Part shown: piece by piece, positions 26,901-39,689 of the stretch | How the letters are laid out: each line of letters begins with the position of its first letter | Numbering within the stretch: position 1 is the first letter of the stretch | Origin: Gordionus sp. m RMFG-2023 | Taxonomy: Eukaryota > Nematomorpha > Gordioida > Chordodea > Parachordodidae | DNA length: 64,000 bases | Reading direction: 5' to 3' | Assembly: GCF_954871325.1 (NCBI RefSeq) | Contig: NC_088776.1 | Coordinates: 59,606,954 to 59,670,953, forward strand | Notes under the pieces: generated by a model | What the model was told of the DNA's origin: nothing | What the model saw: the letters and a program-made list of their open reading frames with translations, nothing else | The model's database searches: none | Position numbers and translations under genes: made by a program

Positions 26901-27237
26901 AATTATTCTTTTTTGTAGTTACCTCGTGGATATGTAGAGTTAACTTTCGATTGATTGATTGATATTTAACTGCCTGAGACGTCAAAAGAAGAAGAAAAAA
27001 ACAACATGTTCCAAAAGAAAAGTGCTTGTCGTTTGTGTGGTGAAATATCTTATTTTATTCTTTAAAAAAAAATATGGTGGCCGGAAGTGAGGCGCAACAA
27101 GTATTTCAATTTTGAGCTTTGGGGGAGGATAATTTTTTTTGTTAAATCTTTGTCTATCTAATAACGTTGTTATAATAAAACCTTTTTTTTTTAAAAAAAA
27201 TATATAATTTCTTATAAAAATTTATATATACCAAAAT

Positions 27238-28274
27238 GACATATAATAATGCCTCCCTAGACTGACGATGCATTTATCATAAGTGTACATCAATGAAAAC
27301 AGCTGGGGACGCCATTTTGATTATCCATATCATTATTAAAAATCTTAAAATAGAGGCCAATTTAATTCCTATGCCTGACGCAAACTTTATTAAAAGAATC
27401 GCGAAGCAAGTTATCAATTTAATAGATTTTTAACTATTATATTTATTTATTTCACATAACACCTAATTAAAAATATTATAATTATATAATTAAAAATAAA
27501 ATTCTATAATTGAGTCCCCAAAAAGGAACAATAATTGTGTCTAAAAATTTCTATTTGAATTTTTTGTCGAATAAAAAGGAATTCTCTTGGTTTATTTGTG
27601 AAAAGTCGTATTTTATTAGCAAGATTTTTTAAAAACAAAAATGTTGAAGGCGAAAAATGCCCGTTAGTAGAAGTCACAACTGGAGTGAATAAAAAGTTTT
27701 TAAAATTTTTGTATTTGTTTATCTTTTTAATTTCAGCCTGTGTTATTAAATTGAAATTTATGTTTGAAGGGAATGATGAAACACACGTGTAGTCCCATAT
27801 GAGTGATTTGCCGAGGGCCCAAGATATGGTTGTCATACCATCAGGTCTTAAACCATCTACTTGAGATAAATTTGATGGTTCGAGATTGTTAGGAATGTGT
27901 GCAGCTGTTAAGCTTCTATTTATTATATGGTTTACAGCTGAGTGGCGTTGATGTCGCCCTTGACTAAAAATGCAATTTAGGCCATGTCTACCCTTTTAAT
28001 CAACGGGTGATTTGCATTTGACGCAGGCATGAGGCTGTACTATATCGCAACCTAGACGTAGACCAATGGTTACTCTCAGTTGTTCATCTGATAAGAGATT
28101 ACCAAGGTTGCGACTAGGGAGTGATTCTAACCATTCATGACCACCAAGTCTGTCAGAGAATTGAAGGAGTTGAATGCAATCTAAAGGATAATTACCATAT
28201 GGGTTACCAATATGGTGGGTCCAGCTGATTTGCATTCAGCGACGCTTTCGTTAGCCTAGATATTATTATATGTC
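27238..28274. mobile_element. family C inverted-repeat element, split by a LINE
   Basis: The ends GACATATAATAATGCC (27238) and GATATTATTATATGTC (28274) belong to a family with CTAGACTGACGATGCAT just inside. Two other copies lie at 33130-33443 and 60647-60962. On the minus strand the left part is 28274-28192 and the right part 27455-27238. Between them lies about 740 bp of LINE DNA. Superfamily undecided because the target duplication could not be fixed. Confidence 0.8.
27450..28190 (-). mobile_element. LINE 3' part with C-terminal nuclease-like domain
   Basis: Reading the minus strand gives about 225 codons with a single in-frame stop. It starts PLDCIQLLQFSDRLGGHEWL and continues NLLSDEQLRV, CVKCKSPVD, stop, KGRHGLNCIFSQGRH, NNLEPSNLSQVDGLRPDG, SLIWDYTCV and CSFLGTQL. 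The C-x2-C pair, the GLNC..S.GRH block, and RPDG followed by WD.TCV recall a PD-(D/E)XK-type nuclease fold. I know this block from C-terminal parts of retroelement proteins, but I cannot name the clade. It is truncated at its 5' side and lies inside the family C element. An AT-rich tail follows the stop at 27504. Confidence 0.75.
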
Positions 28275-28683
28275 CTTGATTCATACACGGGGTAAGTAGA
28301 TTATTTTATTATTTACTATTTTTTAATTTGAAGATTGAAAGTGATATAAAAATTTAAAAAATTGAGTTGGGAGGGGGGGGGGGTCTGATTTCGTCTTGCC
28401 ATATCGCCACCTTTGAAGGATTAATGTGCCCTTTAAGATTATGTATAACTTCAGTAACATCTATCTAATTGGCTCTTGATAATTTCGGACAACTCCCTAA
28501 TTTGACCAATATTTCTTTTCTTTTTAGAATGCAATAAGTCTAGATAAATTGGGTAACTGTCTAATTTGGGCAATCTTGGTCCACTCTAAATTAGACGGAT
28601 TTTAGTGTAGAGCTTATTATTTTAAACCTAACTACTTTAACTTAATGTATTTTATCTTTGGTAAAATTGATAACCACTAGTGA

Positions 28684-28850
28684 GCAGTGTTTAACAGGTC
28701 CTTAGAGAAGAGTATTTAAAATACAGATTCTTTATATATAAAAATTGTATCATAATATAAGTATCTTATTAAAAATGTCTAAAAAGATACAAGATATTAG
28801 GTACTTGTATCTTTTTCTAAACAAGAGTACCCGTTATACCAGAAGATTTT
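28684..28850. repeat. TATCT/AGATACA-rich element, relative of the 50558 MITE
   Basis: The segment begins AGCAGTGTTTAACAGG and contains repeated AAGATACAAGATA and ACTTGTATCTTTTTC. This is the same style of short motif array as the 50558 MITE. Right-hand boundary uncertain. Confidence 0.4.
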
Positions 28851-28954
28851 CTTTATAAGAAGAATTTATCTATTCCTCTCCTCACAATAAACTAAAGTTG
28901 ACATAACTCCCTTATGGTTCATGAAGAATTAATAACATCGTTATACCACCCTAC

Positions 28955-29154
28955 TAGTGTTGTTAAACGGCTAACTCAATATTTAACCAAAAAACAATAA
29001 AATCACCTAAGCCTGAAGATTTTCCTCATAGATGGCACAAAGGTTAGGACTATATTAGCGAAATCTCAAGACTTTGGCAATATTCTTCTGGCTAAAATCT
29101 TGAGTTAGCCTTTTTTTAAAAAAACGACTCAAATCGAGCCATTAAAACAACACT
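28955..29154. mobile_element. family A copy, both ends intact
   Basis: TAGTGTTGTTAAACGGCTAA at the left and AAAACAACACTA at the right define 200 bp with the full family core. The flanks do not match, so the insertion has been rearranged or its duplication has decayed. Confidence 0.85.
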
Positions 29155-29352
29155 AGCAAACACGTGACATTTCGACGAGTATAATAAAATATTCTAATAA
29201 ATATTTTAATATCAAATTATAATAACTATCTATCTATATATAATAAACCAAAACATAATTATAAAAGGGGGGGGGGGATTTTTTTTTAAGCAATCGACAA
29301 ACCGAAATCATTTAAATAATACTAGATTTTGTATACTGTGTCCGAGACAATC

Positions 29353-30030
<678 letters not shown>

Positions 30031-30079
30031 CAATAAAATTAAACGAGAAAAAATTTTTTAAAGTGAAAAAAAAATGATC

Positions 30080-30260
30080 TGCACCTATTGTAAAGAAAAT
30101 AAAAAGATACAAAATCCTTTTTTAAAAAAAATAAAGTATCTTCAATACATATACAAATCACTTATATCAAAAGTTCCAAAAAATAATCAAAGTACAAGAT
30201 ATATATATAGGGATCTTTTTATCTTGTACAGATACAAATTTTGATCAACTCTACCAATGG
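30080..30260. repeat. TATCT/AGATACA-rich element at the right edge of the (AAAG)n block
   Basis: The segment contains AAAAAGATACAAAAT, TAAAGTATCTTC and ATCTTGTACAGATACAAAT. It ends TTTTGATCAACTCTA, which read inward (TAGAGTTGATCAAAA) resembles the CAGAGTTGTTAAA end of the 50558 element. Left boundary lost next to the microsatellite. Confidence 0.4.
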
Positions 30261-30284
30261 GATATATACAATATAAGACATATG

Positions 30285-30680
30285 ACAAATCGAAGGTAAT
30301 GAATTGCTAGAGGGACTACCTAGTATTCCTGATCAGACGAGCAATTTAGATTGTTATATGGTGGTTAGATTGTGACATTGTTTATCCACATACTTGTGTC
30401 ATTGTAGCTTTTAGGTGAACTCGAATACACTAAAACATTTAGTTGTTACCTACTTAATTGATCTAGCTTTACTAACAGCGGGCATTCCCAATCACTTAGA
30501 ACCATCCAATCTCTCTCCAAAGAATGACCTTATTACAATCCCCTGAGGAGTCAGGGAAATCTTTATCATCTAATTTTGGCCGAAACAAAAAAAACCTAGA
30601 GCCACAAAATTGAATCCTAAAAACTAGGCCAGGGAATTTGTTTTCTAACTATGGTTCCTTTTCGGGAACATATTTTAAAC
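30285..30680 (+). mobile_element. LINE 3' part, third and most decayed copy
   Basis: LLEGLPSIPDQTSNLDCYMV (about 30304-30361) aligns to LEALPSRNLGNHLSDEQL. LIDLALLTAGIPNHLEPSNL (30458-30515) aligns to the NILEPTNLS block. NLFSNYGSFSGT near 30640 is the family C-terminus. Several frame breaks separate these. Confidence 0.65.
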
Positions 30681-30955
30681 AATTGTATAGTTTTTCTTAT
30701 AATTCATTTCTATAGTTTTAGAAAATAAATCATTCTATATCTTATAGATATTATTATTTTTTTTAAAATGTTATTATAAATATTTTAATATTTCGAGGAA
30801 TTTTAAACGATCCAAAAAAAGACAAAGTATTAAAAAAATATATAATTTACATTTTAAAAAATAGAATAAAATAATTTTGACCTAGAATACCAAATTTCTT
30901 AAAATTCTCGAGTTTATGTTATTTTATTAGTATTCACATGTTAAACTCTTATGCC

Positions 30956-31106
30956 AAGAGAAGAGAAGAGAAGAGAAGAGAAGAGAAGAGAAGAGAAGAG
31001 AAGAGAAGAGAAGAGAAGAGAAGAGAAGAGAAGAGAAGAGAAGAGAAGAGAAGAGAAGAGAAGAGAAGAGAAGAGAAGAGAAGAGAAGAGAAGAGAAGAG
31101 AAGAGA
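30956..31106 (+). repeat. (AAGAG)n microsatellite
   Basis: About 30 perfect pentanucleotides with sharp edges. Confidence 0.97.
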
Positions 31107-31829
31107 TTCGTTGATCTAGAATTGGAGTGTTCCCACCCACTAGACATTTTCAATATTTTTGAGTTAGAAGTGGATAAATAACTTATTGATTCTCAATATA
31201 TAAAAATATAATTAATTTTTGCCAAAGTTTATGGCTCTGTTCAAAATTGATCAATAAGATTCTTCCTATACTTGATTATTTTGATTTTAGACATTTAATG
31301 TTGATTTTCTCAATTTAAACATTTGCGCAAGTGGAGCAACTCCAAATCTAGGCCTAACCGACGATTTAAGGAAAAATTATTTGAAAAAGTTTTTACTAAA
31401 GCAACATAACCTCCTAAATTATTATCGTTATTTTAAATGTAAAGAAGAAAAAAGTATGAATCATATAATATGTGTGTTCTCAAAAACGAGGATATTATGT
31501 CCCATAAATTAAAAATCTAGATCGAAATTCGGACTTTAATTTTTAAAAGATAATATTGTGTAAATTATTTAATTTTAATAATCATAGAATCATTATAATC
31601 ATATAATTATATAATTATATAATATATCTAATTTTATATTATTTATATAAAAAGATAATTTTTTTAAAGATAAAAATTTGATAAAAACGTGCTTAATTAC
31701 CATGAAAAAAATAAATAAATATGTATTTTTTTAAAAATTTATTTTAATTGATAATAATTATTTTGGGTAACGCGGCAATAGATTTTTGAATATATAATAT
31801 ATAAAATATTTCGTCGAATACTTAATAAT

Positions 31830-32021
31830 TAGTGTTGTTAAACGGCTCGATTTGAGCCGATTTATCAAAAAACCGCTAACTCGGATATTTTAGCCAGAAA
31901 AATATCGTCCAAAGCCTTGAGATTTCGTTCAATAAAACCGTTGTGCCACCTGTAAGCAAAATCTTAAGGGCTTGCGATAATAATTTTCCTAATAAAAATA
32001 TTGAGTTAGCCGTTTTAAACA
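31830..32021. mobile_element. family A copy, right end eroded
   Basis: It starts TAGTGTTGTTAAACGGCTCG, one of the cleanest left ends in the window. It then runs through AACTCGGATATTTTAGCC to ATATTGAGTTAGCCGTTTTA. Confidence 0.82.
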
Positions 32022-32530
32022 AGAAATATCGGATATTACTATTGTATAATATAAACCATTCCAATATAGTTTAGGCTTGTTAGAAAAAAAAGTTTTTTTC
32101 TAAATTAACTCTTTCTTACTTTACCCCAAATCATGATATTTTTAAGGCCTTTTTTTTGTGTTTTTTTTTATGGTTTTATCTTTTATATGAGAAGAACAAT
32201 TAATATTATCACTTTATTTAGCAATTAAATTATGTTTATAATTGTCGTATAATATTATAAGCATTTCGTTATTATTTTACGTGATAACGCATATGAAATA
32301 TTGATATTCGATATAGTTAATTTATAAAATATAATTCAAACAAAATATATATTATGCGATGTATTGTATAAAATACAAAAAAAAGAGTTAAAAAAAAATT
32401 TCCCCCAAAAAAATATCCCCCCAATATCATTATAAAAAAAAATAATATCAAAATATTAAAATCATTTCTGAACAATAAATTGAGATAATTTTTCCAATTT
32501 TTTTTTAGCTTATAAGTAACTGTTCTTAAA

Positions 32531-32640
32531 TAGTGCTGTAACGGCTAACTCCATAGGCTTGGCATAATACTTTTCCTAATAAAATATTGAGTTACCGTTA
32601 TTTTAAAAATCGGCTCAAAATGAGCCCTTTAACAAGACTA
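32531..32640. mobile_element. family A copy with large internal deletion
   Basis: TAGTGCTGTAACGGCTAACT at the left joins a right half AAAATATTGAGTTACCG, CGGCTCAAAATGAGCCC and AACAAGACTA. The total is 110 bp, about half the usual length. Confidence 0.75.
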
Positions 32641-33129
32641 TTCCTATGACAGTGATTTTTTACTAGGCAGGGCACGACACAAATCGCCATTGAAATTGAA
32701 AGAAGATAGGAGGTTAACAATAGACATTTCTGAGGTGCCCACAAACTCTCCCACTACTTTATAAAAAAAAAATTTCTTCTCATCTGCGCATGACAATGAT
32801 ACACGCCCCCTCATTTGTCTAAAACGTGTTCTTAAAATATTTTTTTTTACACGCCATTTTTAAATTTAAAAAAAATAAATATAAAACTATTTATAAAATT
32901 CAAAAAAAAAACAGAGATTTTTTTTTTATAATTTGGTGAAAGGAATAAGAAAATAAAATTAGCCATTAAGGTGTCGTTTATGTAAAATAATGTAATTGGT
33001 TGATTGATGGAATCTAATGGGATTCATATTCTTTCGGCTTTTTAAATGATTTAAATTCACTTTAAATTAAATACATTTTAATAAAATATCATAAAAAAAC
33101 TATGGATTTGTTATTATAACCTATTCGAT

Positions 33130-33443
33130 GACATATAATAATACCTAGACTAGACTGACGATGGTCGTTGAATGCCAAATCAGCTGGACTCGCCATTTTG
33201 GTAACCTATATAGTAATTATTCTCATGTTAAAAAAAACTACTATTAAATTGATAACTTGGTTCCTTATCATTTCGATGATCAGGCAATTCTTTGATAAAG
33301 TTTGCGTCAGACATAGGAATAAATTGGCCTCTCGTTTAAAATGTTTAATAATGATATGGGTAATCAAAATGGTGTCCCCAGCTGTTTTTCATTGATGTAC
33401 ACTTTTAATGAATGCATCATCAGTCTATGTGTTATTATATGTT
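33130..33443. mobile_element. family C element, complete
   Basis: GACATATAATAATACCTAG at the left and GTTATTATATGTT at the right, with CAGACTGATGATGCATTCAT-type inner ends in inverted form. The interior shares CCAAATCAGCTGGAC, GATCAGGCAATTCTTTGAT and AATTGGCCTCTCGTTTAAA with the copies at 27238 and 60647. About 314 bp, no coding capacity. Confidence 0.82.
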
Positions 33444-33593
33444 ATTGAACCTATTTTTGCGATATATAATGTATTAAGGTATTAGTAAAAAAAAATTACA
33501 AAATTTAAATCCAAATTTCTATAAAAAAATAAAAATAATATTGTTTGTTAATATAATTTTTTTTATTATGCGCGCCAAAAAATTCCAAATATA

Positions 33594-33642
33594 AATTTTT
33601 TTTAGCCATAATTATGGTTCCTTTTTGGGAACTCAATTATAA
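33594..33642 (+). mobile_element. LINE 3' tail, last 15 codons only
   Basis: IFFSHNYGSFLGTQL then TAA matches the C-terminus EIFRHNYCSFLGTQL of the copy at 27504. The upstream part is missing, as expected for extreme 5' truncation. It lies 150 bp after the family C element. Confidence 0.65.
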
Positions 33643-34084
33643 AATTATATTTTTAAATAATAGTTTTTTTAAAATTTTTATAGTATTTTAATTTGATCTT
33701 ATATTAGGATAAACCAAATAAATCTTATTTAAATAAAATAAATGAGTTATTTATGTTATGGAAAGATTTGTTTTTCTTTTTGATGTAATAGAATAGTATA
33801 ATCATCAGAAGCAATTGAATTAATAAAACAGACATAATTTGCCTAGAGAATAGCTATTGAGGATCATTTTATTTATTTTAAAATAGGATATATACACTAA
33901 ATAATTTAAAAAAAATATATATATTAAATATTAAAAAAACGAATAATTTTATTGTGTTTTTTTTTCCTTTTTTTAAAAAAATTAGAATTGTAAATATATA
34001 TAGAAATAAAATTAATATTAAAATTAACCTATTCAAATATAAAATAAAATAAAACAATATTATATAAAAACGGAGGTGGGACTA

Positions 34085-34905
34085 CAAGTTCCCAAAAAAC
34101 ACGAGTAATTATATTTTAAAGATTTGTAGGTTTTGTTTTAAAAAACAGAATTCTTTTGGTTATGATGTAGGGGCTCTTGTCTTATCGCCTATATTTTTTA
34201 AGAACTTTAAAGTTCCGCTTGGCATATGTCCAAGGGAAGAGATAACGATCGGTGTAAAAATATAATTTTTGAATTTGGAATATTTCATTGTTGTTGTTTT
34301 TTCTCGGCTATATCAACCGGATTAGGATAAATTTTTTGGGAAAGAAGATACTCATGTGAAGTCCCAAATTAAGAATTTCACTAAAGACCAAGGCACGGAA
34401 GTTAAGCCATCTGGTCTTAAGCCATCATCTTATGATAAATTTGTAGGCTCCAGGATGTTTGGTATTCGGGCCCTGGTAAGAGAACGGCTAATAGCTAAAT
34501 TAATTGCTGCATGCCTGCCTTGACTATATATACAATTTAGACCATTTCTCCCTTTGGAGTCAACTAATATTTTACATTTGATGCATGTATGTGGTTGAAC
34601 AAGGTTACATCCAAGTCGATGGCCTATGGGAACTCTTAATTGTTCATCTGATAAGTGGTTACCTAGGTTACGACTTGGTAATGCTTCCAACCATTCATAA
34701 CCACTAGTACAGTCTGCATTCTGTAATAGTTGAATATACTCCAAAGGGGGGTTTGATGAGATAATTTTAAAAAAATTTTTAATTAAAGGTTCAAAAATAG
34801 ATTGGTGTGTTAAGATTGTGGGTAAAACAGCTTCAGGTGGAGCTAAAGATACCCAGGGCTGTCAAGGCTTAGTTTAAAAGGTTATCTTTAGGAGAGATAA
34901 AAGAA
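34085..34905 (-). mobile_element. LINE 3' part, second copy of the same family
   Basis: The minus strand reads LEYIQLLQNADCTSGYEWLE, LPSRNLGNHLSDEQLRVPIG, CIKCKILVDSKGRNGLNC, ARIPNILEPTNLS, one stop, DDGLRPDGLTSVPW, LIWDFT, and further on SSLGHMPSGTLKFLKNIGDK and FWELV. Upstream of LEYIQ an additional open stretch (VSLAPPEAVLPTILTHQSIF) extends the protein beyond the copy at 27450. At least two stops and a frame change break it. It abuts, tail to tail, RTE-like remains at 35117. Confidence 0.75.
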
Positions 34906-35116
34906 GATATCATGGCGTTATTCATCAAACGCGATGCCAAAAAGGATTTTATTGTGAATAAAATTATTATTATGGTGATATTTTACAATTATTTCATAAT
35001 TTTGGTCATTCGTATTATATAAATTTATTTAGTGTATATATCCTATTTTAAAATAAATAAAAAAACAAAACAAAAGTCAATATATAAAAACTAAAAAAAT
35101 AAAATACCAAAGAATC

Positions 35117-35470
35117 AGACGAGAGAAGTCTACAAACCATGGAGATGAGAATGCTGAGGATGATTGCTGGGGTATCAAGAAAGGATAAGGTGCGAAGTAC
35201 AAGAATATTAGGGAGTTTAAAGGTAGTACCTATTAAGACTAAGAGAATGGTGAACAGACTTAGGGTATGGGCACTGAGAAGGCCTATGAACTATATAGGA
35301 AATAAGGTTGAGAGTTTGCAAGTGATGGGCAAACGTAGAAGAGGAAGGCCAAAACTTCAATGGGGCCATAAACTTAGAGCCAATACGAAGAAGTATAAAT
35401 TAGATAAAAGAGATAGCATGAAATAACATAAAGTGAAGAGAGATATTGATGGAGTTTACCACCAGAAAAG
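35117..35470 (+). mobile_element. RTE/jockey-like LINE, C-terminal protein remnant
   Basis: ERSLQTMEMRMLRMIAGVSR followed by KDKVRSTRILGSLKV, a long basic stretch, GKRRRGRPKLQWGHKL and KYKLDKRDSMK. This order is typical of the region after reverse transcriptase in many animal LINE proteins (MEMRMLRWM.GVTR.D.I.N..I.., then RRRRGRPK..W). The family sequence usually has a GH.RR segment in the middle; here it is replaced by WALRRPMNYIGNKV. A stop follows DSMK at 35424. This is a fragment without the reverse transcriptase. Confidence 0.85.
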
Positions 35471-37962
35471 GTTAAAACTAAAAAAAATTTTAGTCAATTT
35501 TAAAAATAATTTTATACCATATGGTAATTTAATAATTAACAATTCATTCATTTATAACTTATTCAAATTTTCTAATTTATTTTCCTACTTCTTACTTATT
35601 TAATTTTTACGACATTCAAATTTGACTTATTATTTTCCTTATATAAAATTATACTTTTTATTATATAGAATCATCATAATTTCAAACAACCAAAATATGA
35701 TAAATTGTCCCTTTTTTAAAAAAAATTTTTAATTTTGTAATAAATATTTTAACGTAAGATGGCGCTAAAGTGAGCTTTTAAAAACGTAGGACATCTATAA
35801 AAGAATTTGGTTTTTTCTGATCTGATAAAAAGTTATGGGGCAGTAGAGCAGCATTTAAAAAAAACCTTTTAGAAATAGGACAAAAAAATTGTTATTCCTA
35901 ATTCTTCATTTTACTCCACAGCGAAAAAGGGTGAAACTTTTTAAAGAACTAAGTTTTGGAACTGGTAAAGATGGTCTTAGGTAGTAAGTACAGCAGTATT
36001 ATAAAACTGTTGGGAGAAGTTTAAAATTTATAAATATTATTATTATGGAAAGTGAAAAATTTGTAAAACAAATTTATTTTGAACCAGATAAAAAGTTTTT
36101 GAGTAGTGAATATGTATACTCCAAATCCTTTTGGGAATAGTTTTTAAATTTGCGCAAATTTTTATTATTCCAAGAGGGTGAAAAAGTAGTTTTTTTTTAA
36201 AAAAAATACTAAATCCTTTTTTTTTTACTTCTAAAATCATTTGTAACTCATAAAAATTTAGATTGATATTAAAGTTTGTTAATTAAGAGTCTATGCTAAA
36301 ACACCTCAAGTGTAAGAGAAGATAAACAATACGTAAAATGATACAATGATACAAATGCGCAAAGAACATAAAATTTCAATTTCTAAGGGGGAAAAAAATA
36401 TTTTGCTTGTGTATTACAAGAGGAATGAGAAGCATTTTTATTTGTTGTAGTTAAGCCCACCCACCATCTTACATTTTTAACCCCCTGACCCTCTAGCCTT
36501 CGCGTTGTTTCAATTTTTACCCCCCCCCCCCAATTAAGATGACCAAGGTGTTGGGTAACTAAAATCTTATCCATTGTGGCCTTTGTAAACATTGCGATTT
36601 TCTGAAAGTAAACTAAATATAATATTTTATATTTAGACTTTTAAAATCATTGTGTTTTTTACGCTGCACTTGATTCGGTAAAAATAATAATGCAGTTTAA
36701 AATGAAAAATATAAATGATGAATTGACGTAATTTTTAAATCAAGCAAAAATAATGTCGAGGATATCTGTCAATTTCACAATTCGAATTCGAGTCAAGTTT
36801 TTTTGAAGAAATATTCCATGTTTTTCGAGATGGCTAAATAGGAGAAGGATGCAATTATTACACAACGGCCTTTGGGTTAAAGAATTTCTAAAGACTTGGG
36901 ACAGATTCTGAAAGTGAGCTTCTTCTTCTTGTGATTCTGAGACTTACGATTCTGACTGGAAAACCTATTCGTTTAATTTTAACCTTATCGTTTACTTTCA
37001 AATTTTTCTGATTTTTACCTTAATTTATCAATTTTATATATTAATATTTTATTAACCCTTCACTAACTAAGACTCATATCTTGCCGAAAAGGGGCCATGA
37101 GTAAAATTAAACTAAATTAAAACATGATACTCTTCTTTAATAATTTTAACCATTTTATCGATGGAAGAAAAAAAAATTTTTTTTTTTAAACAATTAAATA
37201 CGGATAAAATCATTAAATTCTGTGGCATTTTCCCTTTCCCCTAAATTTGTCTAAATTATTAATTTTCAAAAAAAAAAAATTAAATAAAGTCTGAAGCGAT
37301 ATAAATTATTTTTACAAATTTATAATTTGAAGGTTCGGAATCAATAAAAATAATAATTGAAGGAATTGAGTATTTTTTTTTCCATGGGATTATTCTGCTT
37401 CCATCGCTCAGAAAGTGTAGGGATTTATAACATTATTCAATATAAATATCTATGTTTGTAAATGAGGTTATTTTTCCATAAAATAAATTGTTAAATTATT
37501 TTAGTAAAGGACTTTTCACCTTGAAGATCAAATTTAATCAGCTTGGATTCACTTCACATTATCCTTCTCTTCTTCATCAATATTAAGTATTATCATCAGA
37601 ATCGGAAGATATTTTTTTTTTATAATCATATACCTATTAGTAATAATATTTTACAAAATCAAATATAAATTAAAAATTTTTTTTATAATCCATTAAGATA
37701 AGAATTAATTTTAAAATTTTCTTGGTATTATTTCATAATATTTTGTAACTTTCTTATCTCTAAATTCCTACGGCATTATATATATTTTTTCTAACATCGT
37801 CAAAGTTAAGTTAATTGATGAGTATTATTTCTTAAACGTGATTAGAGTCCATTCATCATTCCTTATTAACTTATGAATAGAATCATTGATTTATCAAACA
37901 TCTAGGAAAAAAATAAATAAATTTGTTTGATACAAATACAAAATGTTCAAAGATAAATAATG
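35471..37962. other. no gene seen
   Basis: AT-rich. AGATGGCGCTAAAGTGAGC at 35757 resembles ATATGGCGCTAATGTAGC at 62637, a possible short dispersed repeat. A run of 12 C lies at 36520-36531. Confidence 0.35.
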
Positions 37963-38144
37963 AACAACTATTATAAAAATATGTAAAAATATATAAAATT
38001 ACTAAATTAAAATATATATTAATAGTATCGAAGGCTTCTAAAAAAGAGTTTAATTTAATAATGAAAATGTACCTAAAAAAGCAAATATATATTTTTTTTT
38101 ATTTAGTAATTTTGTTTATTTTTACATATTTTTATATAGTTGTT
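37963..38144. mobile_element. 182-bp inverted-repeat element
   Basis: AACAACTATTATAAAAATAT at 37963 and its inverted partner ending ATATTTTTATATAGTTGTT at 38144 pair over about 60 bp (GTAAAAATA..AAAATTACTAAAT..AATATATAT). A loop of about 60 bp remains. No matching target duplication. Confidence 0.65.
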
Positions 38145-38419
38145 TTAATATCTTAGTGTTTTATCATATTTTTTTTAAAAAAAATTATACCAATAATATC
38201 AATATTAACAAAATAAAATATTAATAATGAACATATATTTAGTTTTATAAAATTTAAAATGTCAAAATAAATTTTAATTTTTTTTTTTAAAAATTTTTGT
38301 CATAAAGCATTCACAGGTTCGCGCAAATTCGCGGCAAAGTATAACAAAATCTCTTATATAATAAAAAGTTTGTCACATTTTGTGACATTTTTTTTTGTGA
38401 TAAGATGTAACAATATCCA

Positions 38420-38500
38420 TATTTGGGAATCGAAACCCGTGACTAAATACGATAACTGAACATTTGTCGCGGCAGTTTAGCTTACGCCTTCACGGGTTCT
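38420..38500 (-). repeat. possible tRNA-like (SINE) fragment
   Basis: The minus strand reads CACGGGTTTCGATTCCC at 38439-38424, near the B-box consensus. An A-box-like AAGGCGTAAGC lies about 50 bases before it, but it fits poorly. No full cloverleaf can be drawn. Confidence 0.3.
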
Positions 38501-38629
38501 CAAATTTTAATCGTATTTCTTTATTTTTTTTAAAAAGTTGTCTTTTTTTTTGGTCTTATAAAAGTAGATATGTCCAATCAATAATCTAATTAAAAAATCT
38601 ATCTAAAAGGGGTGTTAGCCTCTCCACCT

Positions 38630-38945
38630 TAATGGACAAATCTAGGCCCAGGGGGGTCTGTAATATTTTAATCAACACAAAATATTGATATGGGCATCAA
38701 ATAATAACTAATTTTAATATCTATTGACTGACAGTCTTCATTCTTGGTCATGATGGGTAGGACTTGGTCTAGGGGTGGGGGTGGGAGGTAAAAAAATAAA
38801 AGATATTGGTATGGGAATCAAATGGTAATTAAAATATCTTTTGATTGTAATAATAATAATCACTTTAAGAGTGTGAATCTAGGTCTTGGGGAGGGGGGGG
38901 GGGTATTATAATATCGATATGGGTATCAAATAAAAGCTTATTTTT
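38630..38945. repeat. degenerate tandem repeat, about three units of 110-130 bp
   Basis: Each unit pairs a G-rich block (TCTAGGCCCAGGGGGG, GTCTAGGGGTGGGGG, TCTAGGTCTTGGGGAGGGG) with TATTGATATGGGCATCAAAT or close variants (38688, 38804, 38914). Confidence 0.6.
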
Positions 38946-39689
38946 TCAAAAAATGGGATAGATGCTCATTATGGTGAACTATAGTCGAAGGTTAGCATTT
39001 TTAAAAATTTTCCCAAAAAATCATATAATTTTAATACAAAAATATTTTTTTGTATAAATTAAAAATTTTATCAAAAGAAATACTTTATAAATTAAATGCC
39101 ACGAAGGAGAAAAATTGGAATACACCAGTTTTGATTCCGAGATCCTTTAGGAAAAAGAGTGGAAAGTTCTTGGGTTTCAAGGAGCTTTTTAAAAGCGACT
39201 TTCAAAATACGGGATTCGTATTCCGAAAACAAGGTCCGCCTATCTGAATCAAATGTGCTATTAAATTGGAACGAATTTGGAGTTCTAATAAGTTATAACC
39301 TTTTTGGAACTCTTTAGACATCAATGGAAGATGAGATTGTTAGGTAACCCTAACCCTTAACTCCTATAACCCTAACCCTACAAGAGAAATGAGTTCCGAT
39401 TTAACATATATTTTCGTCAATCCTATCAATGTATTTTGATAATTTCTTTAGAATAAAGATCTTCAAAATATAAAAATTTTTGGGAAAAAAAAATTCCACC
39501 AACCCCCCCCCCCCCTTCCTCGCTTCTTCCCCTCTTTGTTATGAGAGCCATTGTTTATATAAAAAACTAACATAATATATGCCGTATGATCTTATTCGAA
39601 CGTAAATGACGAGGCAATGAATCACGTGATCTTCTATTGTATAGGCCTAAATCTTTGGGAGATTTAAAGAATACATTTCCTCATAATAC

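Noticed and set aside
28193-28235. Apparent start codon and first residues of the LINE frame
   Set aside because: These bases belong to the family C element; the fusion is an accident of the insertion, not a real start.
30941-31181. Open frames of REEKR or LLFSS runs
   Set aside because: (AAGAG)n microsatellite.
33168-33395. 75-codon open frame
   Set aside because: It lies wholly within the non-coding family C element.
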